Assembly (NCBI GenBank): GCA_013042475.1
Contig: JABDQA010000235.1
Span: 1 to 57,315 of the forward strand
Source: Desulfofustis sp.
GTDB lineage: Bacteria > Desulfobacterota > Desulfobulbia > Desulfobulbales > Desulfocapsaceae
Length of the DNA: 57,315 bases
Direction of reading: 5' to 3'
Shown one piece after another: positions 32,020 to 41,119 of the stretch (positions are counted from its first letter, which is position 1; each line of letters opens with the position of its first letter). The notes below the pieces were generated by a model that saw only the letters and a list, made by a program, of their open reading frames with translations, had not been told where the DNA came from and made no database searches. The position numbers and the translations under genes are program-made.

Positions 32020-33392
32020 TGGTGCATCTCCGCATGGTTTCTCTTGTGCAGCCGGTGCACCGCTTCAATAAAGAAGGCCCCCCGCTGCTGGTAATCACTG
32101 AACATGTCGAAACTGGCGCAGGCCGGCGAGAAGAGTACCGTATCCCCTGGTTTGCCAGCTGCCGAAGCCCTTAAAACAGCCTCTTCGAGGGTGGCCGGGT
32201 AATCGGTATCGACCAGGTCGCCAAGGGCATCGCCAAGAGCCTCGGAAGCCTCGCCGATCAGAACTAATCGTTTCACGTGGGCAGCGACGCTCTTTCTGAG
32301 CAATCGGAAATCGTCTCCCTTGTCGCGTCCGCCGGCAATCAGAACGATGCTCCGTTCGCCGCCGACCTGGTGAAGTGCGTTGATCACTGCCCCGGTGTTG
32401 GTCGCCTTTGAGTCGTTGATATAGGTGATACCGTTATAGTGGGCAACTTGCTGTAAACGGTGGTCTCCGGGTTCAAACCCGATCAGCGCCTGCTGCACTG
32501 CCGCTTCATCGAGTCCGAATCTGTCGGCGACCAGCAGTGCCGCACTGCTGTTGAGCAGCCCCGAAAGATTGGCCAGCTGCGAGCCGGCCAGCTCGAAATT
32601 CGAACCGGACAGCTCGACCCTGGTGGACCTTATCACTGCTTCAAAATCATCGTCGTGACCGAACCTGGCCCAGTTTACCTGGTCCATGGGCTCAGCGAAT
32701 TTTCGGCACAGGGGGTCATCGCCGTTGATCACCGGATAGGTTTGTTCTGATCCACCTTGAAACAGCCGCATTTTCGCTGCCGCGTATCCCTCCAGGGTGT
32801 GGTGTCGATCGAGGTGATCCGGGGTGATATTGAGCAGTACGCCAACCTGGGGTACAAAATCCCCGCACAGCTCCAGCTGAAAACTGGAGAGCTCGAGGAT
32901 GACCGCCTCGTACTCATCGTCAGAGAGCAGGTAATCACCCAGTGGCGTACCGATATTGCCGCCCACAAACACCTTTTTGCCAGCCGCTCTGAACAGGGCA
33001 CCGATCAGTTCGGTAACCGTGGTCTTGCCGTTGGTACCGGTGACCCCGATTACCGGCGCGTCGAATTTGTCGGCAGCGACGGCCAGTTCGCCAAGCACCG
33101 TGGCGCCTGACTGGCGGACTTTCTCCAGCACCGAGTGGCGATGGTCGACCCCCGGGCTGGCCACCACGATCTCAGCCCGGGAGAGGAATCCCGTGGAGTG
33201 GCCTCCCCCCTCGAACTCGGCTGCACACTGATCAAGCAGCTCGCGTTCCTGAGGGCTCAGATCGGAGTAGTTCCTGATGTCGGAGACCAGTACCCTGATG
33301 CCTGTTTCGTGCAGGAAGCGCACCATGGCCTGGCTGGCACGGCCGAAGCCAACCACCGCCATCGTGTCTCCTATTGTCGCTTTTGGTACCAT
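32016..33392 (-). CDS. murD: UDP-N-acetylmuramoylalanine-D-glutamate ligase
   Basis: The 458-aa Mur ligase adds D-glutamate. Motifs are VVGFGRASQAMVRFL, the P-loop GVTGTNGKTTVTEL, GNIGTPLGD, LSSFQLE, NITPDHLDRH, NDSKATNTGAV and LIAGGRDKG. Two starts compete: ATG 33392, which gives the usual N-terminal length, and ATG 33362, which has AGGAG eight bases upstream but trims ten residues. Confidence 0.95.
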   Translation of the reverse strand: MVPKATIGDTMAVVGFGRASQAMVRFLHETGIRVLVSDIRNYSDLSPQERELLDQCAAEFEGGGHSTGFLSRAEIVVASPGVDHRHSVLEKVRQSGATVLGELAVAADKFDAPVIGVTGTNGKTTVTELIGALFRAAGKKVFVGGNIGTPLGDYLLSDDEYEAVILELSSFQLELCGDFVPQVGVLLNITPDHLDRHHTLEGYAAAKMRLFQGGSEQTYPVINGDDPLCRKFAEPMDQVNWARFGHDDDFEAVIRSTRVELSGSNFELAGSQLANLSGLLNSSAALLVADRFGLDEAAVQQALIGFEPGDHRLQQVAHYNGITYINDSKATNTGAVINALHQVGGERSIVLIAGGRDKGDDFRLLRKSVAAHVKRLVLIGEASEALGDALGDLVDTDYPATLEEAVLRASAAGKPGDTVLFSPACASFDMFSDYQQRGAFFIEAVHRLHKRNHAEMHQ

Positions 33393-33480
33393 CAGTTAAG
33401 CCAGGCTGTTAAGGCCTGGAGACCGTCAATGACTGGAACGATCCGTAAATGAACCGCAACCTTGGATTCATCTGGGCCTA

Positions 33481-33636
33481 TCACATGCCTCCTTTTTGAA
33501 CATTGGGATAAAAATCCTTTACCTTTCCGGCAATTTGCTGGTCAACCTCGCGGTTTTTCTTGCACAGGCCTGTCCAGGCCGCACCCAGAACAAAACCAAT
33601 GCTTGCCGATATCCAGACCAGAAAAAAATAAGTCAT
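33481..33636 (-). CDS. 51-aa single-pass membrane protein in the dcw cluster
   Basis: A short open frame with GAGGAGG seven bases before ATG 33636 encodes 51 residues. It has an N-terminal hydrophobic helix (MTYFFLVWISASIGFVLGAA) and a charged tail (CKKNREVDQQIAGKVKDF). It occupies the otherwise unexplained gap between mraY and murD on the same strand. The strong ribosome-binding site and clear membrane topology support a real gene. I do not recognise a family. Its position suggests a role in envelope synthesis or division; that is inference. Confidence 0.68.
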   Translation of the reverse strand: MTYFFLVWISASIGFVLGAAWTGLCKKNREVDQQIAGKVKDFYPNVQKGGM

Positions 33637-33774
33637 GCTACCTCCTCGATCACGGGGATCCGGCTAAATAAAATGTTACGTCTTTACCGATTGGCCAAGA
33701 CAGCCAGTGATTGTCAGCCTTGCCTGCCCGGCATCGATGCGGTTTTTCATATATATTGGTCGTTTCTACACTCA

Positions 33775-34854
33775 TCAGCGCAACTTCAATGTGGCTATGG
33801 CAAGTAAACCTAGAATTATCGAAACGATCCAGAAACGGACCACGACCTTGGTCTCATGCCAGCCTTTCTTCTCGAAATGGTGATGGAACGGTGCCATCAG
33901 AAATATTCTCTTTCCCTTGGTCATCTTGAAATAACCGACCTGCATGATGACCGACAGCGCCTCCATAACGAAGATACCCCCGACGATAGCCAGCAGAATC
34001 TCCTGCTTGATGATCACTGCGATGGTTCCCAGCGCGCCGCCCAGAGAAAGCGACCCCACGTCTCCCATGAAGACCTGGGCGGGATAGGCGTTGAACCAGA
34101 GAAACCCGAGACAGCCGCCGACCATGGCACCGCAGAAAACGGACAGTTCGCCGCTGCCGGCCACATAGGACACCTGTAGATAGTCTGAAATGATCACGTT
34201 TCCGGCGATATAAGAAAAGACCAGGTAGACGGCAGCTGAGACGACGGTTGGACCGGTGGCAAGCCCGTCGAGGCCGTCGGTGAGGTTGACGGCATTGGAG
34301 GCACCGATGATGATAATGATGGCAAAGGCGACGTAAAACCAGCCCAGATCGGGATTGATGTTCTTCAGGAAGGGCACGGCCAGATGACCGTCGAAACCCG
34401 GAGAATTGTAAATGAACAGGCCAACCGTGGCAGCCCCGAGAAACTGCAGCAGCAGCTTGCCCCTGGCGCTGAGACCGGCGCTCTTCTTTTGACTGATTTT
34501 TTTGTAATCGTCGACCGCACCGATGAAACCAAAATAGGCGGTGACCAGCATGGTCAGCCAGACATAGCCGTTATCAAGTCTGGCCCAGAGAAAAGACGAG
34601 CCGATCACGGCAGCCAGGATGAGCAGCCCGCCCATGGTCGGCACACCCTGTTTGTAGATATGGGTTTCGGGTCCGTCATCGCGGACCACCTGGCCTATCT
34701 GCATGCGCTTCATGGTGCCAATGAACCAGTTACCGAAGATGATCACGATCAGAAAGGCGGTCACTGCCGCGGCAATGGAGCGGAAGGTAATATAACGGAA
34801 CACGTTGAAGCCGATGAAGAAGGTATGCAGTGGATAGAGTAGGTGGTAGAGCAT
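33775..34854 (-). CDS. mraY: Phospho-N-acetylmuramoyl-pentapeptide transferase
   Basis: The 359-aa polytopic enzyme makes lipid I from UDP-MurNAc-pentapeptide and undecaprenyl phosphate. About ten membrane helices are seen. Family motifs include PTMGGLLIL, the Asp pair in [24 protein letters not shown] and [13 protein letters not shown]. It follows the murE-murF fusion by 17 bp. Confidence 0.96.
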   Translation of the reverse strand: MLYHLLYPLHTFFIGFNVFRYITFRSIAAAVTAFLIVIIFGNWFIGTMKRMQIGQVVRDDGPETHIYKQGVPTMGGLLILAAVIGSSFLWARLDNGYVWLTMLVTAYFGFIGAVDDYKKISQKKSAGLSARGKLLLQFLGAATVGLFIYNSPGFDGHLAVPFLKNINPDLGWFYVAFAIIIIIGASNAVNLTDGLDGLATGPTVVSAAVYLVFSYIAGNVIISDYLQVSYVAGSGELSVFCGAMVGGCLGFLWFNAYPAQVFMGDVGSLSLGGALGTIAVIIKQEILLAIVGGIFVMEALSVIMQVGYFKMTKGKRIFLMAPFHHHFEKKGWHETKVVVRFWIVSIILGLLAIATLKLR

Positions 34855-34871
34855 CGTTCAGCCTTAACCTG

Positions 34872-37800
34872 TCAACATCGTTCCATTATCTGATCGACAA
34901 CCGTGTCGAGTGCCAATCCCCTGGAGGCTTTTACCAGCAGCCAGTCTCCAGGCTGCAGGTGCGAACCTCCGAATAACTCTTCAATCCAGTCAATAATGTT
35001 GTTCTTATCGGTAAATACCCTGATCCGGTCCGGATCCATGCCAGACGTCTGGGCGCCCTGCTTGATCTGCTGGCCAAATTCACCCACCAGGGCCAGATAG
35101 GACAGATCCGATTGGGCCGCCACGTTGCCTACGGATCGGTGCAGATCCCTGGCCGCTTTGCCTAGTTCGAGCATGTCCCCCAGCACTGCCATTCTGGTCC
35201 GGGCTGGAAGCTTGCCAAGAGTTCTGAGTCCCGAAGCCATCGAGGCCGGGTTGGCGTTGTAGCTGTCATTGAGAATTTTCAGCCCCTTGGGTGAGGTGAG
35301 CCGCTCCATGCGCCTGGATGAAGCACGAAACTGCTCCAGTCCGGCGACGATGGTCTCGAAGTCGATGCCGGCAGCATGGGCAATGGCCGCGGCTGCGCAG
35401 CAGTTGGAAACGTTGTGCAGCCCGAGAGTGTGCAGATAAAGCTCTGTATTGTGCTTCCCGACATGCAGGGTGAAATTCAGATGACCGTCATCATCGGTAG
35501 CCACATTTTCAGCCCACACCACGGTTTCCCTGCCCGCTCCCTTGCTGGTGACGGCAAAGCCAATCACTTTGTTGCTGTAGCGCTTGCTGAGCCCGACGAT
35601 ATGTTCATCGTCCAGATTCACCACGTGGACGCTATTGGTTCTACTCCGCTCAAAGAGTTCGCCCTTGGCCGCCGCGACTCCTTCGATGGTGCCAAGTCCT
35701 TCGAGATGAGCCGGCTGGACGTTGGTGATGCAACAGATGTCAGGATCGCCAATCTGCGCCAGCCGGGCGATTTCCCCGGGCCTGTTCATGCCCATTTCCA
35801 GTACCAGTATGCGGTGCTGGACAGAAACCGGCAGCAGCGAGAGCGGCAGACCAATCAGGTTGTTGAAGTTCCCCACCGTCTTGAGAACCCGCCCGGTCGG
35901 CTGATCTGCTCGGTCGGGCCAGTGGACAGAGAAGATTGCTGCCGCCATATCCTTGACCGTGGTCTTACCGCAGCTCCCGGTTAAACCCACCACCACCGGC
36001 TGACTCAGCGGCCGGACCCGATCGAGCCGATAGCGTGCGAGATCGCCAAGAGCGGCGAGCGTGTCCATGACCTGGATGCAGACGACATCTGCTTCCGGAA
36101 GCCGGTCAACGGCAGAGACAACCAGGCAACGGGCCCCGCCACCAATTGCGTTTTCCAGAAAATCGTGGCCGTCGAACTGGTCGCCCTGAAGGGCAACGAA
36201 TATGTCGTTCTCTGAAATTGTTCTAGTATCAGTGGAAATTTCGCCAAATCGGCTTTGGCCCGATTCGCGAACCAGCGTTCCTCCCGTGGCAGTGATCAGA
36301 CTCTGCAGATCCCAGGCGAGGCTGCTCTGCTGAGCGCAAAGCATGTCGTCGAAAAATCGGGTTTCGCTGCCGACGATCTGGTAATTTTCGTGCCCTTTGC
36401 CGGCAATCAGAACGATCTCGCCCTTTCTTCCCCTGGTCACTGCCGTGTGGATGGCAGTACCTCGGCCGTCTATCTCAATGTACCCGCTTTCGCCGGGTTG
36501 ATAATGATCGAGCCAGTCTGCCGAACGCCGCTTCAGGCCGGCACGAACCACGCCTTCGATCACTGACCTGCGAATGGAGGCGGGGTCTTCCCGACGCGGG
36601 TTGTCGTCGGTCACGATGGTTATATCGGCCAACCGGGCGGCGATTTCACCCATCAGAGGCCGCTTCAATTCATCACGATCGCCGCCGCAACCGAATACGC
36701 AGATCAACCGCTCATGCTCGAGAGACTTCAGAGCGCCAAGCACTTTTTCGAGGGCATCGGGGGTATGGGCGTAGTCGACAACCACGGTGGGCTGACCGTC
36801 AGGTTTGCCGGCCAGCCTGACCGGCTCGATTCGGCCTGGGGCCCCGGCTGCCCGACCGAGCAACTCAGCACATCGTGCCTTATCATAGCCCAGGGCTGCC
36901 AGGACCGAGAAAGCGGTCATCAGATTGTCAATATTGAACCTGCCGATCAGGATCGACTCAATGCGGTATGAATGCCCTTTCTCGTCAACAAGCTCACAGC
37001 GCACCCCCGCAAGCGTGGAATCGTGTCCGGTGAGCTTGACATCGCTTGATTCAGTGGCGCCGCAGACTATGGACGTGATGGGCAGCATTCGACAGAGCTC
37101 AGTCACCCGCGCCGACGGTTCTTCGCCCGCTAGATTGCTCTGCTGCGCTACTATCACAGCAGTTCCATCTGCTTTCATATGATGGGTAAACAGACGAATC
37201 TTGGCCATGAAATAGTCATCCATGGTCAGATGATAATCAAGGTGATCCTGGCTCAGATTGGTGAAGATCCCCAGATCGAACTTCAGAGAGCCGAGTCGAT
37301 ACTGCTGCAAGGCGTGTGAAGAAGCTTCCATGATCACGTGGCTTACACCGCTGTCTGCCATTTCTCTGAGCAGATGCTGAAGCTTTACCGGGTCGGGTGT
37401 GGTCAATGGGGCTGGCTGGCTGACGCAGGTACCGTCTCTCAGGATATAGCGATATTCGACCGTACCAATAACGCCGGTCTGCACCCCTATTTCCCGCAGG
37501 GTTTGTTCGATGAGGTAGGAGACGGTGGTTTTACCGTTGGTGCCGGTGATACCGACCATAGTCATTTCCGTGGCCGGGTAGCGATAAAAAGCCTCGGCGA
37601 GCAGCCCAAGCGCGGCCCGGCTATCCTCCACCTCGAGGACTACAGCCTCCAGCTCAGATTTCTTTTGCTTATCAATGCACCCGTGATCCACCACAACCGC
37701 CACGGCGCCCCCGGCGATGGCTTCGTCAAGAGAATCATGGCCATCGTGGTGGTCGCCCCTGACTGCCACAAACAGCGAAGCAGGGCCGACAACCCTGCTG

Positions 37801-37940
37801 TCATCGCAGAGTTCGCCTATCATGACCGAATCAACAAGCACGGGAGCCGATACCAGGTTGGGAAGGCTGGCAATGAGCTCAGCCAACGGGATCGACTGGC
37901 TATGTTCGGTTCCTTGTTCTGTGTAGATCATTGCATTCAA
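34872..37940 (-). CDS. murEF: MurE-MurF fusion: two consecutive muropeptide ligases in one protein
   Basis: A single 1022-aa frame joins two normally separate enzymes. Residues about 1-530 are MurE: P-loop GITGTNGKTTVSYL (130-143), MEASSHALQQYR, and TDDNPRRED (444-452), whose DNPR motif indicates meso-diaminopimelate addition. Residues about 540-1022 are MurF: P-loop GLTGSCGKTTVKD (652-664), GNFNNLIGLPLSLL, EMGMNRPGEI and NDSYNANPASM, which adds D-Ala-D-Ala. Only about ten residues link the domains, so product channelling is possible. The start is probably TTG 37940, because GGAG within the ftsI stop region is eight bases upstream; ATG 37931 is the alternative. Confidence 0.95.
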   Translation of the reverse strand: MNAMIYTEQGTEHSQSIPLAELIASLPNLVSAPVLVDSVMIGELCDDSRVVGPASLFVAVRGDHHDGHDSLDEAIAGGAVAVVVDHGCIDKQKKSELEAVVLEVEDSRAALGLLAEAFYRYPATEMTMVGITGTNGKTTVSYLIEQTLREIGVQTGVIGTVEYRYILRDGTCVSQPAPLTTPDPVKLQHLLREMADSGVSHVIMEASSHALQQYRLGSLKFDLGIFTNLSQDHLDYHLTMDDYFMAKIRLFTHHMKADGTAVIVAQQSNLAGEEPSARVTELCRMLPITSIVCGATESSDVKLTGHDSTLAGVRCELVDEKGHSYRIESILIGRFNIDNLMTAFSVLAALGYDKARCAELLGRAAGAPGRIEPVRLAGKPDGQPTVVVDYAHTPDALEKVLGALKSLEHERLICVFGCGGDRDELKRPLMGEIAARLADITIVTDDNPRREDPASIRRSVIEGVVRAGLKRRSADWLDHYQPGESGYIEIDGRGTAIHTAVTRGRKGEIVLIAGKGHENYQIVGSETRFFDDMLCAQQSSLAWDLQSLITATGGTLVRESGQSRFGEISTDTRTISENDIFVALQGDQFDGHDFLENAIGGGARCLVVSAVDRLPEADVVCIQVMDTLAALGDLARYRLDRVRPLSQPVVVGLTGSCGKTTVKDMAAAIFSVHWPDRADQPTGRVLKTVGNFNNLIGLPLSLLPVSVQHRILVLEMGMNRPGEIARLAQIGDPDICCITNVQPAHLEGLGTIEGVAAAKGELFERSRTNSVHVVNLDDEHIVGLSKRYSNKVIGFAVTSKGAGRETVVWAENVATDDDGHLNFTLHVGKHNTELYLHTLGLHNVSNCCAAAAIAHAAGIDFETIVAGLEQFRASSRRMERLTSPKGLKILNDSYNANPASMASGLRTLGKLPARTRMAVLGDMLELGKAARDLHRSVGNVAAQSDLSYLALVGEFGQQIKQGAQTSGMDPDRIRVFTDKNNIIDWIEELFGGSHLQPGDWLLVKASRGLALDTVVDQIMERC

Positions 37941-37945
37941 TGCTT

Positions 37946-39829
37946 CTACTCCGGTTCGGCAAACTGAGGCCGCCTGTAGGCGGGATCAACTTGATCGCGC
38001 TCCAGGATAAGGGTAACTCTGGTTCCCGGCTGTATTTTAGTGCCGGCTGGCGGGTGTTGGGAAACCACCCGACCGGTACCCTGTAGTTCTATCTCTACAT
38101 TGCTGCCCTGGAGCAGTCGTAAAGATCTCCTGAGGCTCATCCCCTTAAACGACGGCATAACCATCTCCATGGCCTCAACTTCGGGACTGTCTTCAATCCG
38201 CTGCTGCTCCTGAAGCAGGCGAAAGTTCATCTCGTCCTGCTCTTTGGGGCTCATCATGTCGGCTAGGTTTTTCATGACCTGCTGTAATGCAGCTATGGGC
38301 CCGATGATTTTCTTGGCCTCCCCTGCTGGTGACAACTCCCGTCTCTGGGCAACCTGGTATCCCGGTCCGGTGGAGGTGACCAGCAACACCAGGTCCGGAT
38401 TAACTCGAGGAATAAGTATCAACCCCAGATAGTGATGAAAGAGGCGTTTCACAGGAGACTCAATTACCGATCTGCTTTCTCCCTGCAGGATTAACGAACT
38501 CAAAGGGCCACGCTCGCCCATCAATCTGGCCAGCCTTTTTGCTTCAGCGCTGATCCCGTCACCAAGCAGGTCCGCATCTGGCTCTTTCTCCAAGTTTTCG
38601 AGCAGAAATTCCTGCTGATTCCTGCGCAGCACGTATCTCTTGGCGCCGTGAGGGGTGATTTCATAACCGCCGTTGAGCGCCCTGGTTAAGGCCGTGAGCA
38701 ACTCCAGCGGGGTTTGCATTTCCGGTACCGTTTCGAAATCGATCTGCTTTGTTTCGCCCCTTTTGAACACCACCGCATCAGTCTTCGGGGGCGAGCTGGT
38801 GATGAAATCGACCTGCAGGCCGCCATCGGCCCCAAGCCTGTTCCACAATTGCAGCTGGACACCGAGTTTCCGCTTTTCCGCACCGACACTCCAGGGTAAT
38901 CGCTCCGCAGCCCTGCTACCCTGGCTTTCCAGGAGTGAAAGTTCCCTGAGAAACAGTTTGAACACCTCAGGAACGGCAATCCTCTCGTTAAAAAGATCGA
39001 GGTAATTTGTTTCCGAATAGCGGTGAAACTTGTTCGGATCGAACGAAGGAATCTGGGTATAACCGATCAGCCCCCCGGTGGACGCCTCCATCACCAGGGC
39101 GCCAAAGCTGTTGCCAGGATTCGCAGCCGATAGACGCTTCAGGTAATCATCGAGAATGCGCTGAATTTTGCCATCAAGAGTAAGAATCAGATGACGGCCA
39201 TCAACACCTGGCCGGGTATCTCCCATTTTCGGAAGATCCTGGGTGTCATCCTTGTTAAGCCGAATTCTGGCTTCCAGCTTGTTGAGGTACTGTTCAATAC
39301 CGAAAAGTCCGGTATCGCGCTCGACAAAACCAATCAGATGGGCCGCCGACTCACCCTGCGGATAATAACGGATATACTCCCTGTGCAGATGAATACCCTG
39401 GAAACCGAGTTTTTTGATCTCGTCTTCCTGGTCCTGGCTGATGTCCTTTGCTAACCAAACCCTAAGACGTCCTTTACCCATACGATCGTAAAGATCGCCC
39501 TCGGAGGTTTCAAGTATGGCCGACAGGGGGCCGATCACCTGATTGACGTCCTCGATTTCTCGAATATTGGCATACACGGACACCCGCTCGTAGGAAATGG
39601 CGAATTCTTTATAGTTTCTGTCGTATATTGTACCCCTGATTACCTCTTGATCGGTTACCGACTGATTCTTACCTAAATCAAACGCCCCACCGACCTGCTC
39701 CCAGAGAAGTAGTGTTCGTTCACTTTCAAGCCAGGCCCACGCTGCTGCCACTGCCCCAAACAGAACAATCAGAACAATCAGCCGTCGTCGTCCGACGTTT
39801 TGAGTACGCAGACGGGACCGCTTGCCCAT
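37946..39829 (-). CDS. FtsI-like (class B PBP) protein without transpeptidase active-site motifs
   Basis: The 627-aa protein sits in the ftsI position. It has a membrane helix (about 15-34), a class B PBP dimerisation region (about 60-190), a transpeptidase-like domain (about 215-515) and a C-terminal PASTA domain (about 556-610). Framework pieces survive: GALVMEASTGGLIGYTQIPSFDPN (243-266) and TPLELLTALTRALNGG (373-388). The SxxK nucleophile is replaced by E288-V-F-K291, no SxN is found, and the KTG strand region reads LILQGESRSV (446-455). It should be unable to cross-link peptidoglycan or bind penicillin covalently. The frame is intact and in operon context, so it looks like a maintained pseudoenzyme, perhaps a divisome scaffold, rather than a pseudogene. 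Confidence 0.88.
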   Translation of the reverse strand: MGKRSRLRTQNVGRRRLIVLIVLFGAVAAAWAWLESERTLLLWEQVGGAFDLGKNQSVTDQEVIRGTIYDRNYKEFAISYERVSVYANIREIEDVNQVIGPLSAILETSEGDLYDRMGKGRLRVWLAKDISQDQEDEIKKLGFQGIHLHREYIRYYPQGESAAHLIGFVERDTGLFGIEQYLNKLEARIRLNKDDTQDLPKMGDTRPGVDGRHLILTLDGKIQRILDDYLKRLSAANPGNSFGALVMEASTGGLIGYTQIPSFDPNKFHRYSETNYLDLFNERIAVPEVFKLFLRELSLLESQGSRAAERLPWSVGAEKRKLGVQLQLWNRLGADGGLQVDFITSSPPKTDAVVFKRGETKQIDFETVPEMQTPLELLTALTRALNGGYEITPHGAKRYVLRRNQQEFLLENLEKEPDADLLGDGISAEAKRLARLMGERGPLSSLILQGESRSVIESPVKRLFHHYLGLILIPRVNPDLVLLVTSTGPGYQVAQRRELSPAGEAKKIIGPIAALQQVMKNLADMMSPKEQDEMNFRLLQEQQRIEDSPEVEAMEMVMPSFKGMSLRRSLRLLQGSNVEIELQGTGRVVSQHPPAGTKIQPGTRVTLILERDQVDPAYRRPQFAEPE

Positions 39830-39838
39830 TTCTCCACA

Positions 39839-40207
39839 TTACCTGAGCTTGAATACCTGCTTTTCCCCGGGGACGAACAGTGCCAGTTCTTCCCCTGCTC
39901 GTTTGAGTACCTGTTTTTCCGACATCAGGTTGGCCCGCTGGGCCAGTAACACAATCTGGTCTTCATTGAGCTGATGTCGAGCCGCTTCTATTGACTGTAT
40001 CTGCTGTTCTCCGCGGGTGATCGCAAAATTGAGCCAGAGATTTATACAGAACGCAATGAAGACCAGGACCAGGGCAAATTTTGAGGCAGCCAGCCAGAGG
40101 GCTGTGCCGCCCGGGAAACCTAGTGTTTTTTTCCTGCGGAGCTGTTGCCTGATCTTGGTATCGAGCGGTCCGTGCGACAAGATCCTTATGGAGTTCTGGT
40201 AGTTCAT
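39839..40207 (-). CDS. ftsL: FtsL-like cell division protein
   Basis: The 122-aa bitopic protein has a basic cytoplasmic tail, one membrane helix (about residues 40-65, FALVLVFIAFCINLWLNF) and a periplasmic coiled coil (about 70-112). Its position between rsmH and the ftsI-like gene is the standard one for ftsL, a family recognised more by topology and context than by sequence. FtsL normally activates FtsW-FtsI, which makes its retention beside a degenerate FtsI notable. Confidence 0.75.
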   Translation of the reverse strand: MNYQNSIRILSHGPLDTKIRQQLRRKKTLGFPGGTALWLAASKFALVLVFIAFCINLWLNFAITRGEQQIQSIEAARHQLNEDQIVLLAQRANLMSEKQVLKRAGEELALFVPGEKQVFKLR

Positions 40208-40219
40208 CTGGTCCCCCTG

Positions 40220-41119
40220 TTACGCTGCTCTTTCGGCCACTCGAAGGCGACTGCTTCTGGCTCGCGGATTGCTCATTATTTCACTGTCATCGGGTGTGAT
40301 CGGCTTCTTGGTGAGTACGCTCAAACGCGGGTTTCCGGCCAGCTTTCGTTTGACAATTCGATCTTCCAATGAATGAAATGAGATGATGCAGATTCTGCCG
40401 GACAGCTTTAAATGATTCGGCGCCTTCTCCAGAATTTCTCCAAGATTGGCCAGCTCCTCATTGACGGCGATTCGAAGCGCCTGAAACACCTTGGTGGCCA
40501 CATGGATCCTGTTCGGATGAAATCTTTTTGGAACTGCCGTTCCGACAATCTGGGCCAACTGTCCTGTCATCTCAATTGTTCTCTGCTTTCTCTCCTTGAC
40601 GATGGCTGCGGCAATTCTTCTGGCCTGCTTTTCATCGCCGTAGTAGTAGAAGATGTCGGCCAGTTCCTCCTCCGTTGAATCGGCCACGACCTGGGCTGCG
40701 GTGATCGGCCGGCGCCGATCCATTCTCATATCAAGCGGTTCGTCCCGGCTGAAGCTGAAGCCGCGTCCCTCAGCCTCGAGCTGCAGGGATGAGAGACCGA
40801 TATCGATCAGGATACCGTCAACAACCGCAATTCCCACTTCCTTCAGACCGACATCAATTTCTCTGAAATTGCGCCGGACCACTTGAAGCCGATCGCGGCT
40901 GATGCCGATATTCTCAAGCCCCAGTCTGATGGCTTCCTCGTCCCAGTCGAAGGCTACTACCCTCCCGTCGGGCGCTGATCTTTTTAATATTTCCTTCGTA
41001 TGCCCGCCGAGACCGAAGGTGCCATCCATGTAGACACCGCCCGGTATTACCTTCAGCATGCCAACCGTTTCTTCGAGAAGGACGGGCCGATGCACTTCCC
41101 TCAGAGAAGAATTGGTCAT
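40220..41119 (-). CDS. rsmH: 16S rRNA (cytosine(1402)-N(4))-methyltransferase
   Basis: The 299-aa methyltransferase shows HRPVLLEETVGML at the N terminus, the SAM-binding DGTFGLGGHTKEIL, DGILIDIGLSSLQLE, GRGFSFSRDEPLDMRMD and the C-terminal ISFHSLEDRIVK. Its ATG overlaps the mraZ stop by one base. Formerly mraW, it methylates C1402 in the ribosomal P site. Confidence 0.96.
   Translation of the reverse strand: MTNSSLREVHRPVLLEETVGMLKVIPGGVYMDGTFGLGGHTKEILKRSAPDGRVVAFDWDEEAIRLGLENIGISRDRLQVVRRNFREIDVGLKEVGIAVVDGILIDIGLSSLQLEAEGRGFSFSRDEPLDMRMDRRRPITAAQVVADSTEEELADIFYYYGDEKQARRIAAAIVKERKQRTIEMTGQLAQIVGTAVPKRFHPNRIHVATKVFQALRIAVNEELANLGEILEKAPNHLKLSGRICIISFHSLEDRIVKRKLAGNPRLSVLTKKPITPDDSEIMSNPRARSSRLRVAERAA

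Noticed and set aside
33496-33807. 103-codon plus-strand frame over the mraY-murD gap
   Set aside because: No ribosome-binding site and unusual composition; the minus-strand 51-aa frame with GAGGAGG explains the region better.
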